Shown: positions 26,389 through 39,643, numbered from the stretch's first letter. The stretch: DNA of 64,000 nt from Pseudomonas putida (GCF_004357765.1 NZ_SMTE01000003.1:124001-188000); one strand, 5' to 3'. The notes: a model not told the origin generated them from the letters alone. Program-made: numbers and translations.

Positions 26389-27978
26389 ATGCGCGCCGCC
26401 GCCCTTTCCTTATTGTTCACCTCGTTGCTCGCCGCAGGCATCGCCCAGGCCGCCCCCCTGAAAGTGTGCAGCGAAGCCAGCCCCGAGGGCTTCGACGTGG
26501 TCCAGTACAACTCGCTGACCACCACCAACGCCTCGGCGGACGTCTTGATGAACCGCCTGGTCGAGTTCGATGCCGCCCAAGGCAAGGTGGTGCCGAGCCT
26601 GGCACAGAGCTGGAGCGTCTCCGCCGACGGCCTGACCTATGATTTCAAGCTACGCGACGGGGTGAAATTCCACACCACCGGCTATTTCAAGCCGACCCGT
26701 GAACTGAACGCCGACGACGTGCTGTTCAGCTTCCAGCGCATGCTCTACCCGGCCCACGCCTGGCACAAGACCGCACCCGGTGGCTATCCCCATGCCCAGT
26801 CGCTGCAACTCGGCAGCCTGATCAAGGCGATCGAAGCGCCGGACCCGCAGACCGTGCGATTCACCCTGAACCATGCCGACGCCACCTTCCTCGCCACCCT
26901 GAGCATGGGCTTCGCCTCGATCTACTCGGCCGAGTACGCCGACAAGTTGCTCAAGGCCGGCACTCCGGAAAAGCTCAACAGCCAGCCAGTGGGCACCGGG
27001 CCGTTCGTCTTCCAGCGCTTCCAGAAGGACGCGGTAGTGCGCTACCGCGCCAACCCGGACTATTTCGCCGGCAAGCCGGCGGTCGACCCCCTGATCTTCG
27101 CCATCACCACCGACGCCAATGTACGCCTGCAGAAGCTCAAGCGCGGCGAATGCGACCTGGCCCTTTCGCCCAAGCCGCTGGACATCGCGGAGGCCGCCAA
27201 GGACAGCGACCTGAAGGTCGCCCAGACCCCGGCCTTCATGACGGCCTTCGTCGCCATCAACAGCGAACATCCACCCTTGGACAAGCCCGAGGTACGCCAG
27301 GCGATCAACCTCGCCTTCGACAAGGACGCCTACCTCAAGGCCGTGTTTCAGGGCAAGGCCATTGCAGCCAACGGCCCCTATCCGCCCAACACCTGGAGTT
27401 ACGCCAAGGACCTGCCTGGTTACCCGCTGAATCTGACCAAGGCCAAGGCCTTGCTGGCCAAGGCCGGTCTGCCCGATGGCTTCAGTACCACGATCTGGAC
27501 CCGCCCATCGGGTAGCCTGCTCAACCCCAACCCTAGCCTGGGCGCGCAGATGCTTCAGGCGGACCTGGACAAGATCGGTATCAAGGCTGAAATCCGTGTG
27601 ATCGAATGGGGCGAGCTGATCCGCCGCGCCAAGGCCGGCGAGCATGACCTGCTGTTCATGGGCTGGGCCGGTGACAACGGCGACCCGGACAACTTCCTCA
27701 GCCCGCAGTTTTCCTGCGCAGCGGTGAAGTCGGGGACCAACTTCGCACGGTTCTGCGACAGTCGCCTGGATCAGTTGATCAGCGCCGGGCGTACGACCAA
27801 TGACCAGAGCGTGCGCAGCCGGCTGTACCAGCAAGCCCAGACGCTGATCCAGCAGCAGGCGCTGTGGGTGCCGCTGGCGCACCCGACTGCCGCGACGTTG
27901 CTGCGCAAGGGGGTCGAGGGGTATCAGGTGAGTCCGTTCGGGCGGTTGGATTTGAGCAAGGTTTCGACAACCCGCTGA
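26389..27978 (+). CDS. ABC transporter substrate-binding protein, dipeptide/oligopeptide type
   Basis: 529 residues. Signal peptide MRAAALSLLFTSLLAAGIAQ ends at AQA-A. The SBP_bac_5 domain fills the mature protein: LKVCSEASPEGFDVVQYN, DVLMNRLVEF, LAQSWSVSADGLTYDFKLRD, and PVGTGPFVF. It is closest to DppA-like periplasmic proteins that bind dipeptides; P. aeruginosa has several DppA paralogues. No permease or ATPase gene is adjacent, so it must feed a transporter encoded elsewhere. A REP pair follows. Confidence 0.9.
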   Translation: MRAAALSLLFTSLLAAGIAQAAPLKVCSEASPEGFDVVQYNSLTTTNASADVLMNRLVEFDAAQGKVVPSLAQSWSVSADGLTYDFKLRDGVKFHTTGYFKPTRELNADDVLFSFQRMLYPAHAWHKTAPGGYPHAQSLQLGSLIKAIEAPDPQTVRFTLNHADATFLATLSMGFASIYSAEYADKLLKAGTPEKLNSQPVGTGPFVFQRFQKDAVVRYRANPDYFAGKPAVDPLIFAITTDANVRLQKLKRGECDLALSPKPLDIAEAAKDSDLKVAQTPAFMTAFVAINSEHPPLDKPEVRQAINLAFDKDAYLKAVFQGKAIAANGPYPPNTWSYAKDLPGYPLNLTKAKALLAKAGLPDGFSTTIWTRPSGSLLNPNPSLGAQMLQADLDKIGIKAEIRVIEWGELIRRAKAGEHDLLFMGWAGDNGDPDNFLSPQFSCAAVKSGTNFARFCDSRLDQLISAGRTTNDQSVRSRLYQQAQTLIQQQALWVPLAHPTAATLLRKGVEGYQVSPFGRLDLSKVSTTR

Positions 27979-27986
27979 AACCTGCA

Positions 27987-28075
27987 CCGGCCTCTTCGCG
28001 GGCAAGCCCGCTCCCCCAGGTACCGCACCCGCCTTGCTGTCCCTGTGGGAGCGGGCTTGCCCGCGAAGAGGCCGG
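27987..28075. repeat. REP pair between the binding-protein gene and radC
   Basis: Long complementary arms (27987-28020 and 28042-28075) with one mismatch in the core (CCCCCAGG in place of CCCACAGG). Located between convergent genes. Confidence 0.9.
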
Positions 28076-28093
28076 CTCAGATCGCGTAAGATC

Positions 28094-28774
28094 CTAGGCC
28101 ACCACCCACCCTTGCTCGACCATCGACAACGGCTCCCCATCCCCAATGATGATGTGATCGAGCACCCGCACATCGATCAACCCCAACCCCCGTTTCAACG
28201 ACAGTGTCAGTTGCACGTCATCCTGGCTCGGCTCGCTATTGCCCGAGGGATGGTTGTGACACAGGATCAGTGCCGCCGCGTTATGCAGCAGCGCACGCCG
28301 CACCACCTCCCGTGGATAGACGCTGGCCCGGTCTATGGTGCCTCTGAACAGGATTTCGAACGTCAGCGGCCTGTGCTTGGTGTCGAGAAACAGGCAGCCG
28401 AATACCTCGCTGGCCTCGTGTCGCAACATCGCCTTCAGATACCGCCGCACGGCCTCGGGACTGTCCATGACCGACTCGCGCTCGATGGTGGTCGCAAGGT
28501 GCCTGCGCCCGATCTCAAGCAATGCCTGCAATTGGCCGTACCTCACCGGCCCCAGGCCAAGCTCGCCGAGAAAGGCTTGCCGATCGGCCTCGAGCAGCTG
28601 GCGCAGGCCACCGAACTTCACCAGCAGCCCTCGCGCCAGCTCCACCACATTGCGACCGCGCACTCCTGAGCCAAGAAACACCGCCAACAACTCCGCGTCC
28701 GAAAGACTCGCCACCCCACGCTGCAACAACTTCTCCCTCGGCCGCTCTTCAACCGGCCATTCTCTGATATTCAT
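28094..28774 (-). CDS. radC: RadC-family JAMM-domain protein
   Basis: 226 residues. N-terminal helix-hairpin-helix region ([20 protein letters not shown]) and a C-terminal JAMM/MPN+ metalloprotease-like domain with the metal site [14 protein letters not shown]. Once thought to be a DNA repair protein, its biochemical role remains unsettled. It is divergent from coaBC. Confidence 0.93.
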   Translation of the reverse strand: MNIREWPVEERPREKLLQRGVASLSDAELLAVFLGSGVRGRNVVELARGLLVKFGGLRQLLEADRQAFLGELGLGPVRYGQLQALLEIGRRHLATTIERESVMDSPEAVRRYLKAMLRHEASEVFGCLFLDTKHRPLTFEILFRGTIDRASVYPREVVRRALLHNAAALILCHNHPSGNSEPSQDDVQLTLSLKRGLGLIDVRVLDHIIIGDGEPLSMVEQGWVVA

Positions 28775-28902
28775 CCCCTGCTCCCTGGTCCTGCTGCGGC
28801 ACGTTTGGGCCCTGTGTTAATCTATTTCGCCTCGTACATGCGACGTTCTGCCGCAGGCAGTTCTTTCGTCGCCGCCCGCTCTCACTGGAAAAAGGCAAGC
28901 CT

Positions 28903-30114
28903 ATGCAGCGGCTGTATCGCAAGCGCATCGTTCTCGGCGTAGGGGGTGGCATTGCCGCCTACAAGAGCGCCGAGCTGATCCGCCGACTCCTGGAGCACGG
29001 CGCGCAGGTGCGCGTCGTCATGACCCGCGGTGGTGCCGAGTTCATCACCCCGCTGACCCTGCAGGCGTTGTCCGGTCACCCGGTGCACATGGACCTGCTC
29101 GACCCTGCCGCCGAGGCGGCCATGGGTCACATCGAACTGGCCAAGTGGGCCGACCTGGTGCTCATCGCCCCCGCCACCGCCGACCTTATGGCGCGCCTTG
29201 CCCAAGGCATGGCCGATGACCTGCTGACCACCCTGGTGCTGGCGACCGACGCCACCGTGGCCATAGCCCCGGCGATGAACCAGGCGATGTGGCGCGACCC
29301 GGCCACCCAGGCCAACCTCGATCTGCTGAAAAGCCGTGGTATTGAGGTGTTCGGCCCGGCGTCCGGCAGCCAAGCCTGTGGCGACGTCGGCCTGGGGCGT
29401 ATGCTCGAAGCCACCGACCTGGCCTGGTGCGCTGCGGAAAGCTTCAAGCGCCAGGCACTCACCGGCAAGCACGTGCTGATCACTGCCGGGCCGACCCAGG
29501 AAAACATCGACCCGGTGCGCTACATCACCAATCATAGCTCCGGAAAGATGGGCTTCGCCCTGGCCGAGGCGGCCGCCGAGGCCGGTGCTCGGGTGACCCT
29601 GGTCACCGGCCCGGTGCACCTGCCGACACCCGATCGGGTCAACCGTATCGACGTGGTCAGCGCGCGGGACATGCTCGCGGCCTGCGAAGCCGCCATGCCG
29701 TGCGACCTGTTCATCGCTTCGGCGGCGGTCGCGGACTACCGACCCGAGGTAGTCGCCCCGCAAAAGCTCAAGAAAGACCCTACGACCGGTGACGGTATGT
29801 TGCTGCAGATGGTGCGCAATCCCGATATCCTTGCCACCATTGCCGGCCGTGCCGATCGCCCGTTCAGCGTCGGCTTCGCCGCCGAGACCGAACACTTGCT
29901 CGATTACGCTACGCGCAAGCTCAAGGACAAGAACCTCGACCTGATCGTCGCCAACGATGTGGCCAACCCCAGCATCGGCTTCAACAGCGAGGAAAACGCC
30001 CTGACCGTGATCGACCGCGAGCAACACCAGACCCTCTTTGCGCAGACCAGCAAGGGCAAGATCGCCCGCCAGCTGGTTGCCTTCATCGCCGAACGGCTCA
30101 ACCAGGTTCAATAG
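28903..30114 (+). CDS. coaBC: Phosphopantothenoylcysteine decarboxylase / phosphopantothenate-cysteine ligase
   Basis: 403 residues, a bifunctional enzyme of coenzyme A synthesis. Residues 1-190 are the FMN-dependent CoaC part ([26 protein letters not shown], and [14 protein letters not shown] with the catalytic Cys). Residues 190-400 are the CTP-dependent CoaB part ([33 protein letters not shown]). It is followed after four bases by dut, so the two are translated together. Confidence 0.97.
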   Translation: MQRLYRKRIVLGVGGGIAAYKSAELIRRLLEHGAQVRVVMTRGGAEFITPLTLQALSGHPVHMDLLDPAAEAAMGHIELAKWADLVLIAPATADLMARLAQGMADDLLTTLVLATDATVAIAPAMNQAMWRDPATQANLDLLKSRGIEVFGPASGSQACGDVGLGRMLEATDLAWCAAESFKRQALTGKHVLITAGPTQENIDPVRYITNHSSGKMGFALAEAAAEAGARVTLVTGPVHLPTPDRVNRIDVVSARDMLAACEAAMPCDLFIASAAVADYRPEVVAPQKLKKDPTTGDGMLLQMVRNPDILATIAGRADRPFSVGFAAETEHLLDYATRKLKDKNLDLIVANDVANPSIGFNSEENALTVIDREQHQTLFAQTSKGKIARQLVAFIAERLNQVQ

Positions 30115-30118
30115 TTAC

Positions 30119-30574
30119 ATGCACGCTCTTCAAGCCAAGATCCTCGACCCGCGCCTGGGTACCGAATTCCCCCTGCCGCAGTACGCCACGCCAGGCTCGG
30201 CAGGCCTAGACCTGCGCGCCCTGCTCAAGGAAGACACCGTTCTCGAGCCAGGCCAGACCCTGCTGATCCCCACCGGCCTGTCGATCTACATCGGCGACCC
30301 GGGCCTGGCCGCCATGATCCTGCCGCGCTCGGGACTGGGCCACAAGCACGGCATCGTGCTCGGCAACCTGGTCGGCCTGATCGACTCGGACTACCAGGGC
30401 GAACTGATGGTGTCGTGCTGGAACCGTGGGACCACGCCGTTCACCATCGCCGTCGGCGAGCGCATCGCCCAGCTGGTGCTGGTACCGGTGGTACAAGCGC
30501 ACTTCGACATCGTCGAGCAGTTCGACGAGAGCCAACGCGGCACCGGCGGCTTCGGTCACTCCGGCAGCCACTGA
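30119..30574 (+). CDS. dut: dUTP diphosphatase
   Basis: 151 residues, all five trimeric dUTPase motifs: [11 protein letters not shown] (1), LPRSGLG (2), [15 protein letters not shown] (3), [10 protein letters not shown] (4) and [10 protein letters not shown] (5). It hydrolyses dUTP to dUMP to keep uracil out of DNA and to feed dTMP synthesis. Start ATG at 30119, four bases after the coaBC stop. Confidence 0.97.
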   Translation: MHALQAKILDPRLGTEFPLPQYATPGSAGLDLRALLKEDTVLEPGQTLLIPTGLSIYIGDPGLAAMILPRSGLGHKHGIVLGNLVGLIDSDYQGELMVSCWNRGTTPFTIAVGERIAQLVLVPVVQAHFDIVEQFDESQRGTGGFGHSGSH

Positions 30575-30688
30575 GCCGATCGAGCGACCGTTCGGGTCAT
30601 GGATGGCGAACTCTCTGGCGAAACCATCGTCCAAGCGTGCAGTTTGCGCCTGCCCAGACAGCCCTTGACTAATGGAGCTCCCCAAGAG

Positions 30689-33023
<2,335 letters not shown>

Positions 33024-33049
33024 CCCCTCGAGCTGACACCATTCCCAAT

Positions 33050-33101
33050 CGCCGGCAAGACGACTCCTACAAACCGGAGTTGGCTTGTCGGCGTTTTTTT
33101 T
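33050..33101 (+). terminator. Rho-independent terminator after argB
   Basis: A long imperfect stem from CGCCGGCAAGACGACTCC (33050-33067) to the GGAGTTGGCTTGTCGGCG arm ending at 33093, followed by eight T. It ends the coaBC-dut-algC-argB run. Confidence 0.9.
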
Positions 33102-33162
33102 GCTCCAAACATGGCAAAATGCCTGCCCGCAACACCCAGATCTACCTAATTGGAGATATCGC

Positions 33163-33843
33163 GTGAAATACGCTTCACAAGGACTCGTGCTGGCAGCTGC
33201 CGTTGCGTTCGGGTCGATCGCCGGCTGTGCTACCGAAACCTCCACTGCCGTCGCGGTGCAACAGGTCGAAAGCGTCAACCGCCCTTACAGCGGCGTGCGT
33301 GCCCCCATCGCCGTGGGCAAGTTCGACAACCGTTCCAGCTACATGCGTGGGATCTTCTCCGATGGCGTCGACCGCCTCGGCGGCCAGGCCAAGACCATCC
33401 TGATCACCCACCTGCAGCAGACCAACCGCTTCAACGTGCTCGACCGCGACAACATGAGCGAGATCCAGCAGGAAGCCGCCATCAAAGGTCAGGCTCAACG
33501 CCTCAAAGGCGCCGACTTCGTGGTCACCGGCGATGTCACCGAATTCGGTCGCAAGGAAGTCGGCGACCATCAGCTGTTCGGTATCCTCGGCCGCGGCAAG
33601 ACCCAGATCGCCTATGCCAAGGTGGCACTGAACATCGTCAACATCAGCACCTCCGAGGTCGTCTATTCGAGTCAGGGTGCTGGCGAGTATGCCCTCTCCA
33701 ACCGCGAGATCATCGGCTTCGGCGGTACCGCCAGCTATGACTCGACCCTCAATGGCAAGGTCCTCGACCTGGCCATGCGCGAGGCGGTGAACAAGCTGGT
33801 CGGCGCCGTGGAAAGCGGCCAATGGAAACCGCAACTGCACTAA
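33163..33843 (+). CDS. CsgG-family outer-membrane lipoprotein
   Basis: 226 residues from the GTG at 33163 (GGAG seven bases upstream). A lipoprotein signal ends at the lipobox SIAGC. The mature part follows the CsgG/HfaB pattern: IAVGKFDNRSSY near the start, LGGQAKTILITHLQQTNRF, and GADFVVTGDVTEFGRKEVGD. CsgG itself is a curli export pore, but there are no curli genes here, and the protein is shorter than full CsgG. It is first in an operon with a DUF4810 and a DUF799 lipoprotein. Role unknown. Confidence 0.87.
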   Translation: MKYASQGLVLAAAVAFGSIAGCATETSTAVAVQQVESVNRPYSGVRAPIAVGKFDNRSSYMRGIFSDGVDRLGGQAKTILITHLQQTNRFNVLDRDNMSEIQQEAAIKGQAQRLKGADFVVTGDVTEFGRKEVGDHQLFGILGRGKTQIAYAKVALNIVNISTSEVVYSSQGAGEYALSNREIIGFGGTASYDSTLNGKVLDLAMREAVNKLVGAVESGQWKPQLH

Positions 33844-33868
33844 GTCACCTGTTCAAGGAAGACATCCC

Positions 33869-34237
33869 ATGAGCATTACCCTCCCGGCCAAGCGCGCCTG
33901 CGCCGGCCTCCTGCTGGGCAGCCTGCTGCTGGCCGGCTGCAACGCGCCCAAACCCCTGTACCAGTGGGAAAGCTATCAGCCCCAGGTCTATGGCTACCTC
34001 AAGGGCGAGTCGAAAGAGGAACAGGTCACAGCGCTGGAGCGCGATCTGGAGAAGATCAAGGCCAAGAATGGCGCCGTACCGCCGGGCTACCACGCACAAC
34101 TGGGCCTGCTGTATTCCAGCTTGGGCAAGGATGACCAGATGATGCAGCAGTTTCGCACCGAAAAAGCCCTGTTCCCGGAATCGGCGGCGTACATGGACTT
34201 TCTGATGAGCAACGCCAGCAAAGGGGCCAAGCAATGA
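33869..34237 (+). CDS. DUF4810 lipoprotein
   Basis: 122 residues. Signal peptide with lipobox SLLLAGC; the mature part (YQWESYQPQVYGYLKG, then a helical stretch with PPGYHAQLGLLYSSLGKDDQ) matches DUF4810, a TPR-like helical small lipoprotein. Middle gene of a three-lipoprotein operon; it overlaps the next gene by four bases (ATGA), suggesting coupled translation and a fixed ratio. Function unknown. Confidence 0.85.
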   Translation: MSITLPAKRACAGLLLGSLLLAGCNAPKPLYQWESYQPQVYGYLKGESKEEQVTALERDLEKIKAKNGAVPPGYHAQLGLLYSSLGKDDQMMQQFRTEKALFPESAAYMDFLMSNASKGAKQ

Positions 34238-34893
34238 TCAAACGCCTCACCCAATTGCTGGTCGGCGCCTGCGTGCTGGCTCTGTTCGCGGGCTGCGCCG
34301 AGCGCAAGACCATCGATTATTCGGCCTACAAGCAGGCCCGCCCCAAATCGATCCTGATCCTGCCACCGCTCAACGAGTCGCCGGACGTCAAGGCGACCTA
34401 CAGCATGCTGTCGCAGGTCACCTACCCACTGGCCGAAGCGGGCTATTACGTGATGCCCGTGGCGCTGGTGGATGAAACCTTCCGCCAGAACGGCATGACC
34501 ACCCCGGCTGACATCCACCAGCTGCCAACGGCCAAGCTGCGCGAGATCTTCGGTGCCGACGCCGGGCTGTACGTGACGGTATCGGACTATGGCACGCGCT
34601 ACATGGTGCTGAGCAGCGCCACGATCGTTACTGCCAACGCCAAGCTGATCGACCTCAAGACCGGCACCACCCTGTGGACCGGCAGTGCCACGGCCTCCAG
34701 CCAGGAGAACCAGCAGAACCAGGGCGGCATCATCGGCATGCTGATCACTGCGGCGGTGAACCAGATCATCAGCAGCGTGCAGGATGACGCGGGCTACCCG
34801 ATCGCGGGCGTGACCAGCGCCCGACTGCTGACGCCCCATGCCAACGGCGGGCTGCTGTATGGCCCACGATCGCCGAAGTACGGCACCGACTGA
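34234..34893 (+). CDS. DUF799 (GNA1162-like) lipoprotein
   Basis: 219 residues. Lipobox ALFAGC. The mature part (ARPKSILILPPLNESPDVKA, YVTVSDYGTRYMVLSSATIV, IDLKTGTTLWTG) matches DUF799, whose Neisseria member GNA1162 is a surface-antigen candidate with a TolB-N-like fold. Last gene of the three-lipoprotein operon, starting within the DUF4810 stop region. The set is conserved in Proteobacteria; its job is not established. Confidence 0.86.
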   Translation: MIKRLTQLLVGACVLALFAGCAERKTIDYSAYKQARPKSILILPPLNESPDVKATYSMLSQVTYPLAEAGYYVMPVALVDETFRQNGMTTPADIHQLPTAKLREIFGADAGLYVTVSDYGTRYMVLSSATIVTANAKLIDLKTGTTLWTGSATASSQENQQNQGGIIGMLITAAVNQIISSVQDDAGYPIAGVTSARLLTPHANGGLLYGPRSPKYGTD

Positions 34894-34942
34894 GCAAGAC
34901 CTCTTCCACAGAGACATCGCCGCACTCAAGGGCAGGGATGAC

Positions 34943-34974
34943 CCTGTGGGAGCGGGCTTGCCCGCGAAGAGGCC
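34943..34974. repeat. Single REP element
   Basis: One REP copy (CCTGTGGGAGCGGGCTTGCC and onward to AGAGGCC) with no inverted partner nearby, between the lipoprotein operon and pyrE. Confidence 0.85.
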
Positions 34975-34989
34975 AGGACAGACGATACG

Positions 34990-35019
34990 AAAAAGGCGAC
35001 CTGCAGAGGTCGCCTTTTT
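34990..35019. terminator. Bidirectional terminator between DUF799 gene and pyrE
   Basis: AAAAA, then the perfect stem GGCGACCT-gcag-AGGTCGCC (34995-35014), then TTTTT. It serves the lipoprotein operon on the plus strand and pyrE on the minus strand. Confidence 0.93.
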
Positions 35020-35035
35020 CATTACCGGGCCAGGA

Positions 35036-35677
35036 TCAGATCCCGTACTGCGCCCGATAGGCCTCAACGGCCGGCAGGTGCTGCTTGAGCTGCGGATCGT
35101 CGGCGAGGAACTCCAACACCTGGGTCAGCGAGACGATGCTGACCACCGGAATGCCGAAGTCGCGCTCCACTTCCTGGATCGCCGACAGCTCGCCGTTACC
35201 GCGTTCCTCGCGGTTCAGCGCGATCAGCACGCCAGCGGCCTTGGCCTGCTGGGCATCGATGATCTGCATGACCTCACGGATGGCGGTGCCAGCGGTGATC
35301 ACGTCGTCGATGATCAACACGTCACCGGCCAGCGGAGCGCCGACCAGGCTGCCGCCTTCGCCGTGATCCTTGGCTTCCTTGCGGTTGAAGCACCATGGCA
35401 CGTCGAGCTGATGCTGCTCGGCCAGCGCCACCGCTGTCGCCGCCGCCAGGGGAATGCCCTTGTAGGCGGGGCCGAACAGCACGTCGAACGGGATCTTGCT
35501 GTCGACGATGGCTGCCGCGTAGCAACGCCCCAGCTGGGCCAGGGCGGAACCGGTGTTGAACAGGCCGGCATTGAAGAAATACGGGCTGGTACGCCCCGAT
35601 TTCAGGGTGAATTCACCGAAACGCAGGACCCCGCGATCGATGGCAAAACGGATAAAGTCGCGCTGATACGGCTGCAT
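35036..35677 (-). CDS. pyrE: Orotate phosphoribosyltransferase
   Basis: 213 residues, the same size as E. coli PyrE. It joins orotate and PRPP to make OMP in pyrimidine synthesis. The PRPP loop is [15 protein letters not shown] (about 118-132), and [11 protein letters not shown] and [13 protein letters not shown] form the flexible loop and orotate site. ATG start. Divergent from crc, the usual pseudomonad arrangement. Confidence 0.97.
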   Translation of the reverse strand: MQPYQRDFIRFAIDRGVLRFGEFTLKSGRTSPYFFNAGLFNTGSALAQLGRCYAAAIVDSKIPFDVLFGPAYKGIPLAAATAVALAEQHQLDVPWCFNRKEAKDHGEGGSLVGAPLAGDVLIIDDVITAGTAIREVMQIIDAQQAKAAGVLIALNREERGNGELSAIQEVERDFGIPVVSIVSLTQVLEFLADDPQLKQHLPAVEAYRAQYGI

Positions 35678-35757
35678 GGAAAGTCCCGGACACCACGGAT
35701 TTAGCTAAATGGGTTGAGCTCGGGTATCATACACGCACGAGATTTATGGGGCCATTT

Positions 35758-36537
35758 ATGCGGATCATCAGTGTGAACGTAAATGGCATTCAGGCTGCGG
35801 CCGAGCGTGGTTTGCTCAGCTGGTTGCAAGCCCAGAATGCCGACGTCATCTGTCTTCAGGACACCCGCGCCTCGGCCTTTGAACTCGACGACCCAGCTTT
35901 CCAGCTCGATGGCTATTTCCTTTATGCCTGCGACGCGGAGGTTCCCGCCCAAGGTGGCGTGGCCCTCTATTCGCGCATGCAGCCCAAGGCAGTCATCACC
36001 GGCCTGGGTTTCGAGACAGCCGATCGCTACGGGCGTTATCTGCAAGCAGATTTCGACAAAGTCAGTATTGCCAGCCTGCTGCTGCCTTCGGGCATGAACG
36101 GCGACGAAGACTTGAATCAGAAATTCAAGTTGATGGACGACTTCGCCAAGTACCTGGACAAACAGCGTCGCAAGCGTCGCGAATACATCTACTGCGGCTC
36201 GTTCTACGTGGCGCAGCAGAAACTCGACATCAAGAACTGGCGTGACAGCCAGCAGTCCCCGGGCTTCCTGCCTCCAGAGCGTGCCTGGATGGATGCGATC
36301 ACCGGCGACATGGGCTACGTGGATGCCTTGCGCGAAGTCAGCCGCGAGGGCGACCAGTACAGCTGGTGGCCGGACAACGAGCAGGCCGAGATGCTCAACC
36401 TTGGCTATCGCTTCGACTACCAGATCCTCACCCCGGGCCTGCGTCGCTTCGTGCGCAACGCCCGTCTGCCGCGTCAGCCGCGCTTCTCGCAGCATGCGCC
36501 GCTGATTGTCGACTATGACTGGACGTTGACCATCTAA
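35758..36537 (+). CDS. crc: Catabolite repression control protein Crc
   Basis: 259 residues from the ATG at 35758, the known Crc length. It belongs to the exonuclease III/EEP fold but has lost catalytic residues: the GDxN motif is replaced by CGSFYVAQQKLD, and SDH is SQHAPL. Crc acts with Hfq to block translation of catabolic genes while preferred carbon sources last, and is titrated by CrcZ/CrcY RNAs. Several genes in this window (polyamine, D-alanine) are of the kind it controls. Divergent from pyrE. Confidence 0.97.
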   Translation: MRIISVNVNGIQAAAERGLLSWLQAQNADVICLQDTRASAFELDDPAFQLDGYFLYACDAEVPAQGGVALYSRMQPKAVITGLGFETADRYGRYLQADFDKVSIASLLLPSGMNGDEDLNQKFKLMDDFAKYLDKQRRKRREYIYCGSFYVAQQKLDIKNWRDSQQSPGFLPPERAWMDAITGDMGYVDALREVSREGDQYSWWPDNEQAEMLNLGYRFDYQILTPGLRRFVRNARLPRQPRFSQHAPLIVDYDWTLTI

Positions 36538-36538
36538 A

Positions 36539-36668
36539 GCATTGGGGCGCTGCGCAGCCCATTCGCGGGACAAGCCCGCTCCCACAAGATTTGTGCACCT
36601 TTCCAGCCATGCATACATCTTGTGGGAGCGGGCTTGTCCCGCGAATGGGCACCCAGCGGCCCCAATGC
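36539..36668. repeat. REP pair within an extended hairpin after crc
   Basis: Inner REP arms are 34-base exact complements (36557-36590, 36617-36650). An outer pair GCATTGGGGC (36539-36548) / GCCCCAATGC (36659-36668) extends the stem from next to the crc stop to the stop codon of the convergent DUF4870 gene. It probably serves as a transcript end for both. Confidence 0.88.
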
Positions 36669-37036
36669 TATTTGATGGGCCGCCAGATCAGCGGATACCG
36701 ATATGGCTTGCCTTCATTGACGCGCACCGCTGCGATGATGATCAGGACCAGCACCGCCACCATCAGCATGGCGAATAGCACCAGCCCGATGAACACGAAC
36801 ATCAGCAGAAAGCAGACGAACCCGGCGAGGGTCACGCTGATCTGAAAGTTCAGCGCCTCCTTGCCCTGGACATCGATGAAGGGATCTTGCTCACGCTTGA
36901 GGTGCCACAGCACCAGCGGGCCCAGCAGGTGCCCTAGGGGCACTACCAGGCCGAGCAGCGCGGCAAGGTGACAGAACATCGCCCATTGCCGCACGTCGGC
37001 GTTGGGCGGGGTGATCGACAGGTTCGAATCGCTCAT
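36668..37036 (-). CDS. DUF4870 (Tic20-like) membrane protein
   Basis: 122 residues from the ATG at 37036 with AGGAGGTG upstream. Three or four hydrophobic segments (MFCHLAALLGLVVPLGHLLG, FQISVTLAGFVCFLLMFVFI, VAVLVLIIIAAVRVNEGK) and the conserved FIDVQGKEALNFQ mark DUF4870. Function unknown. It is 22 bases downstream of rph and probably in its transcript. Confidence 0.85.
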   Translation of the reverse strand: MSDSNLSITPPNADVRQWAMFCHLAALLGLVVPLGHLLGPLVLWHLKREQDPFIDVQGKEALNFQISVTLAGFVCFLLMFVFIGLVLFAMLMVAVLVLIIIAAVRVNEGKPYRYPLIWRPIK

Positions 37037-37058
37037 GCCCCGCACCTCCTTGATTGGG

Positions 37059-37781
37059 TCAGTCGGCGAGTGCCGCCTGTTGCAGCTCGAAGATTTCGTT
37101 CATGCCTTTTTGCGCCAAGGCCAGCATGGCGTTGAAGTCTTCCGGCTGGAAAGGCGCACCTTCGGCAGTGCCCTGCACTTCGATGAAACCGCCAGCGCTG
37201 GTCATGACCACGTTGAGGTCGGTCTCTGCCGCGGAGTCTTCCAGGTAGTCGAGGTCGAGCACCGCCTCGGCCTGGTACATGCCCACCGACACAGCGGCGA
37301 TCATGTGCTTGAGCGGGTTGCCGCCCTTCAGGCCGCCGCGCTTCTTGATCACCGCCAGGGCATCGCACAGGGCGACCATGGCGCCGGTGATCGAGGCAGT
37401 GCGGGTGCCGCCATCGGCCTGGATCACGTCGCAGTCGACGTACAGGGTGATGTCGCCGAGCTTGCTCATGTCCAACGCGGCGCGCAACGAACGGCCGATC
37501 AGACGTTGGATTTCGAGGGTGCGCCCCCCTTGCTTGCCACGGCTGGCTTCACGCTGGTTACGCTCGCCAGTGGAGCGCGGCAGCATGCCGTATTCGGCGG
37601 TCAACCAGCCTTGGCCCTGACCCTTGAGGAAGCGCGGGACGCCGTTTTCCACACTGACCGTGCAGATGACCTTGGTGTCACCGAACTCGACCAGTACCGA
37701 CCCTTCGGCGTGCTTGGTGTAGTTGCGGGTGATGCGGATCGAGCGGAGCTGATCGGCGGCGCGACCACTTGGACGTTTCAT
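37059..37781 (-). CDS. rph: Ribonuclease PH
   Basis: 240 residues from the ATG at 37781. It trims tRNA 3' ends using phosphate. The sequence [20 protein letters not shown], then [20 protein letters not shown] and [19 protein letters not shown], is the RNase PH core with the phosphate-binding TRTAS loop. It appears full length, unlike the frameshifted rph of E. coli K-12. Divergent from yicC. Confidence 0.97.
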   Translation of the reverse strand: MKRPSGRAADQLRSIRITRNYTKHAEGSVLVEFGDTKVICTVSVENGVPRFLKGQGQGWLTAEYGMLPRSTGERNQREASRGKQGGRTLEIQRLIGRSLRAALDMSKLGDITLYVDCDVIQADGGTRTASITGAMVALCDALAVIKKRGGLKGGNPLKHMIAAVSVGMYQAEAVLDLDYLEDSAAETDLNVVMTSAGGFIEVQGTAEGAPFQPEDFNAMLALAQKGMNEIFELQQAALAD

Positions 37782-37818
37782 CTGGGATACCTGTACCGGG
37801 ATTTCGAATCTGCCGAGC

Positions 37819-37824
37819 ATTATA
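37819..37824 (-). promoter_or_regulatory. -10 hexamer of rph promoter
   Basis: A perfect TATAAT on the minus strand, 38 bases before the rph start. The -35 position is poor (TGTCTT at 17 bases), so the strength is uncertain. Confidence 0.5.
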
Positions 37825-37920
37825 AAGCCCGTGGCTTCATGAAGACATGCCTATCGTCGTAGCCGGCCACGCCTGTCGACTTTTCCCTACACCTTCGGAC
37901 GTATCTGTAACATGGGCGGA

Positions 37921-37950
37921 TTGGGCGTGACGCAGCCACTGCGCTACAAT
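37921..37950 (+). promoter_or_regulatory. Candidate yicC-gmk promoter
   Basis: TTGGGC (37921-37926), 18-base spacer, TACAAT (37945-37950), giving a leader of about 55 bases before yicC. Confidence 0.5.
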
Positions 37951-38010
37951 CCTGCGCCTCGCAGCCTTGAGGCTGCCCCCGTTCACATCATCCAACGCGA
38001 GGTACTCCCC

Positions 38011-39508
<1,498 letters not shown>

Positions 39509-39532
39509 GGCATCGTATGAGGCCGTGTTGCG

Positions 39533-39624
39533 GCCCTTCGCGGGACAAGCCCGCTCCTACAGGTACAGCGCTGAATCCGAAACCGGCGCTGTACCTGTGG
39601 GAGCGGGCTTGTCCCGCGAAGGGC
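39533..39624. repeat. REP pair after gmk
   Basis: Arms of 39 bases (39533-39571 and 39586-39624) with one mismatch (CTCCTACAGG versus CCTGTGGGAG). The complementarity extends beyond the REP core to GTACAGCGC, leaving a loop of 14 bases. Between convergent gmk and the permease gene. Confidence 0.9.
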
Positions 39625-39643
39625 GGCAACGCAGCCCCAAGCT

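Noticed and set aside
33163-33843. Curli secretion system
   Set aside because: Only one CsgG-like protein is present; no csgA, csgB, csgE or csgF genes lie nearby.
34943-34974. CRISPR-like repeat
   Set aside because: The repeated strings across the window are scattered REP palindromes in both orientations; there is no array of regular spacers and no cas gene.
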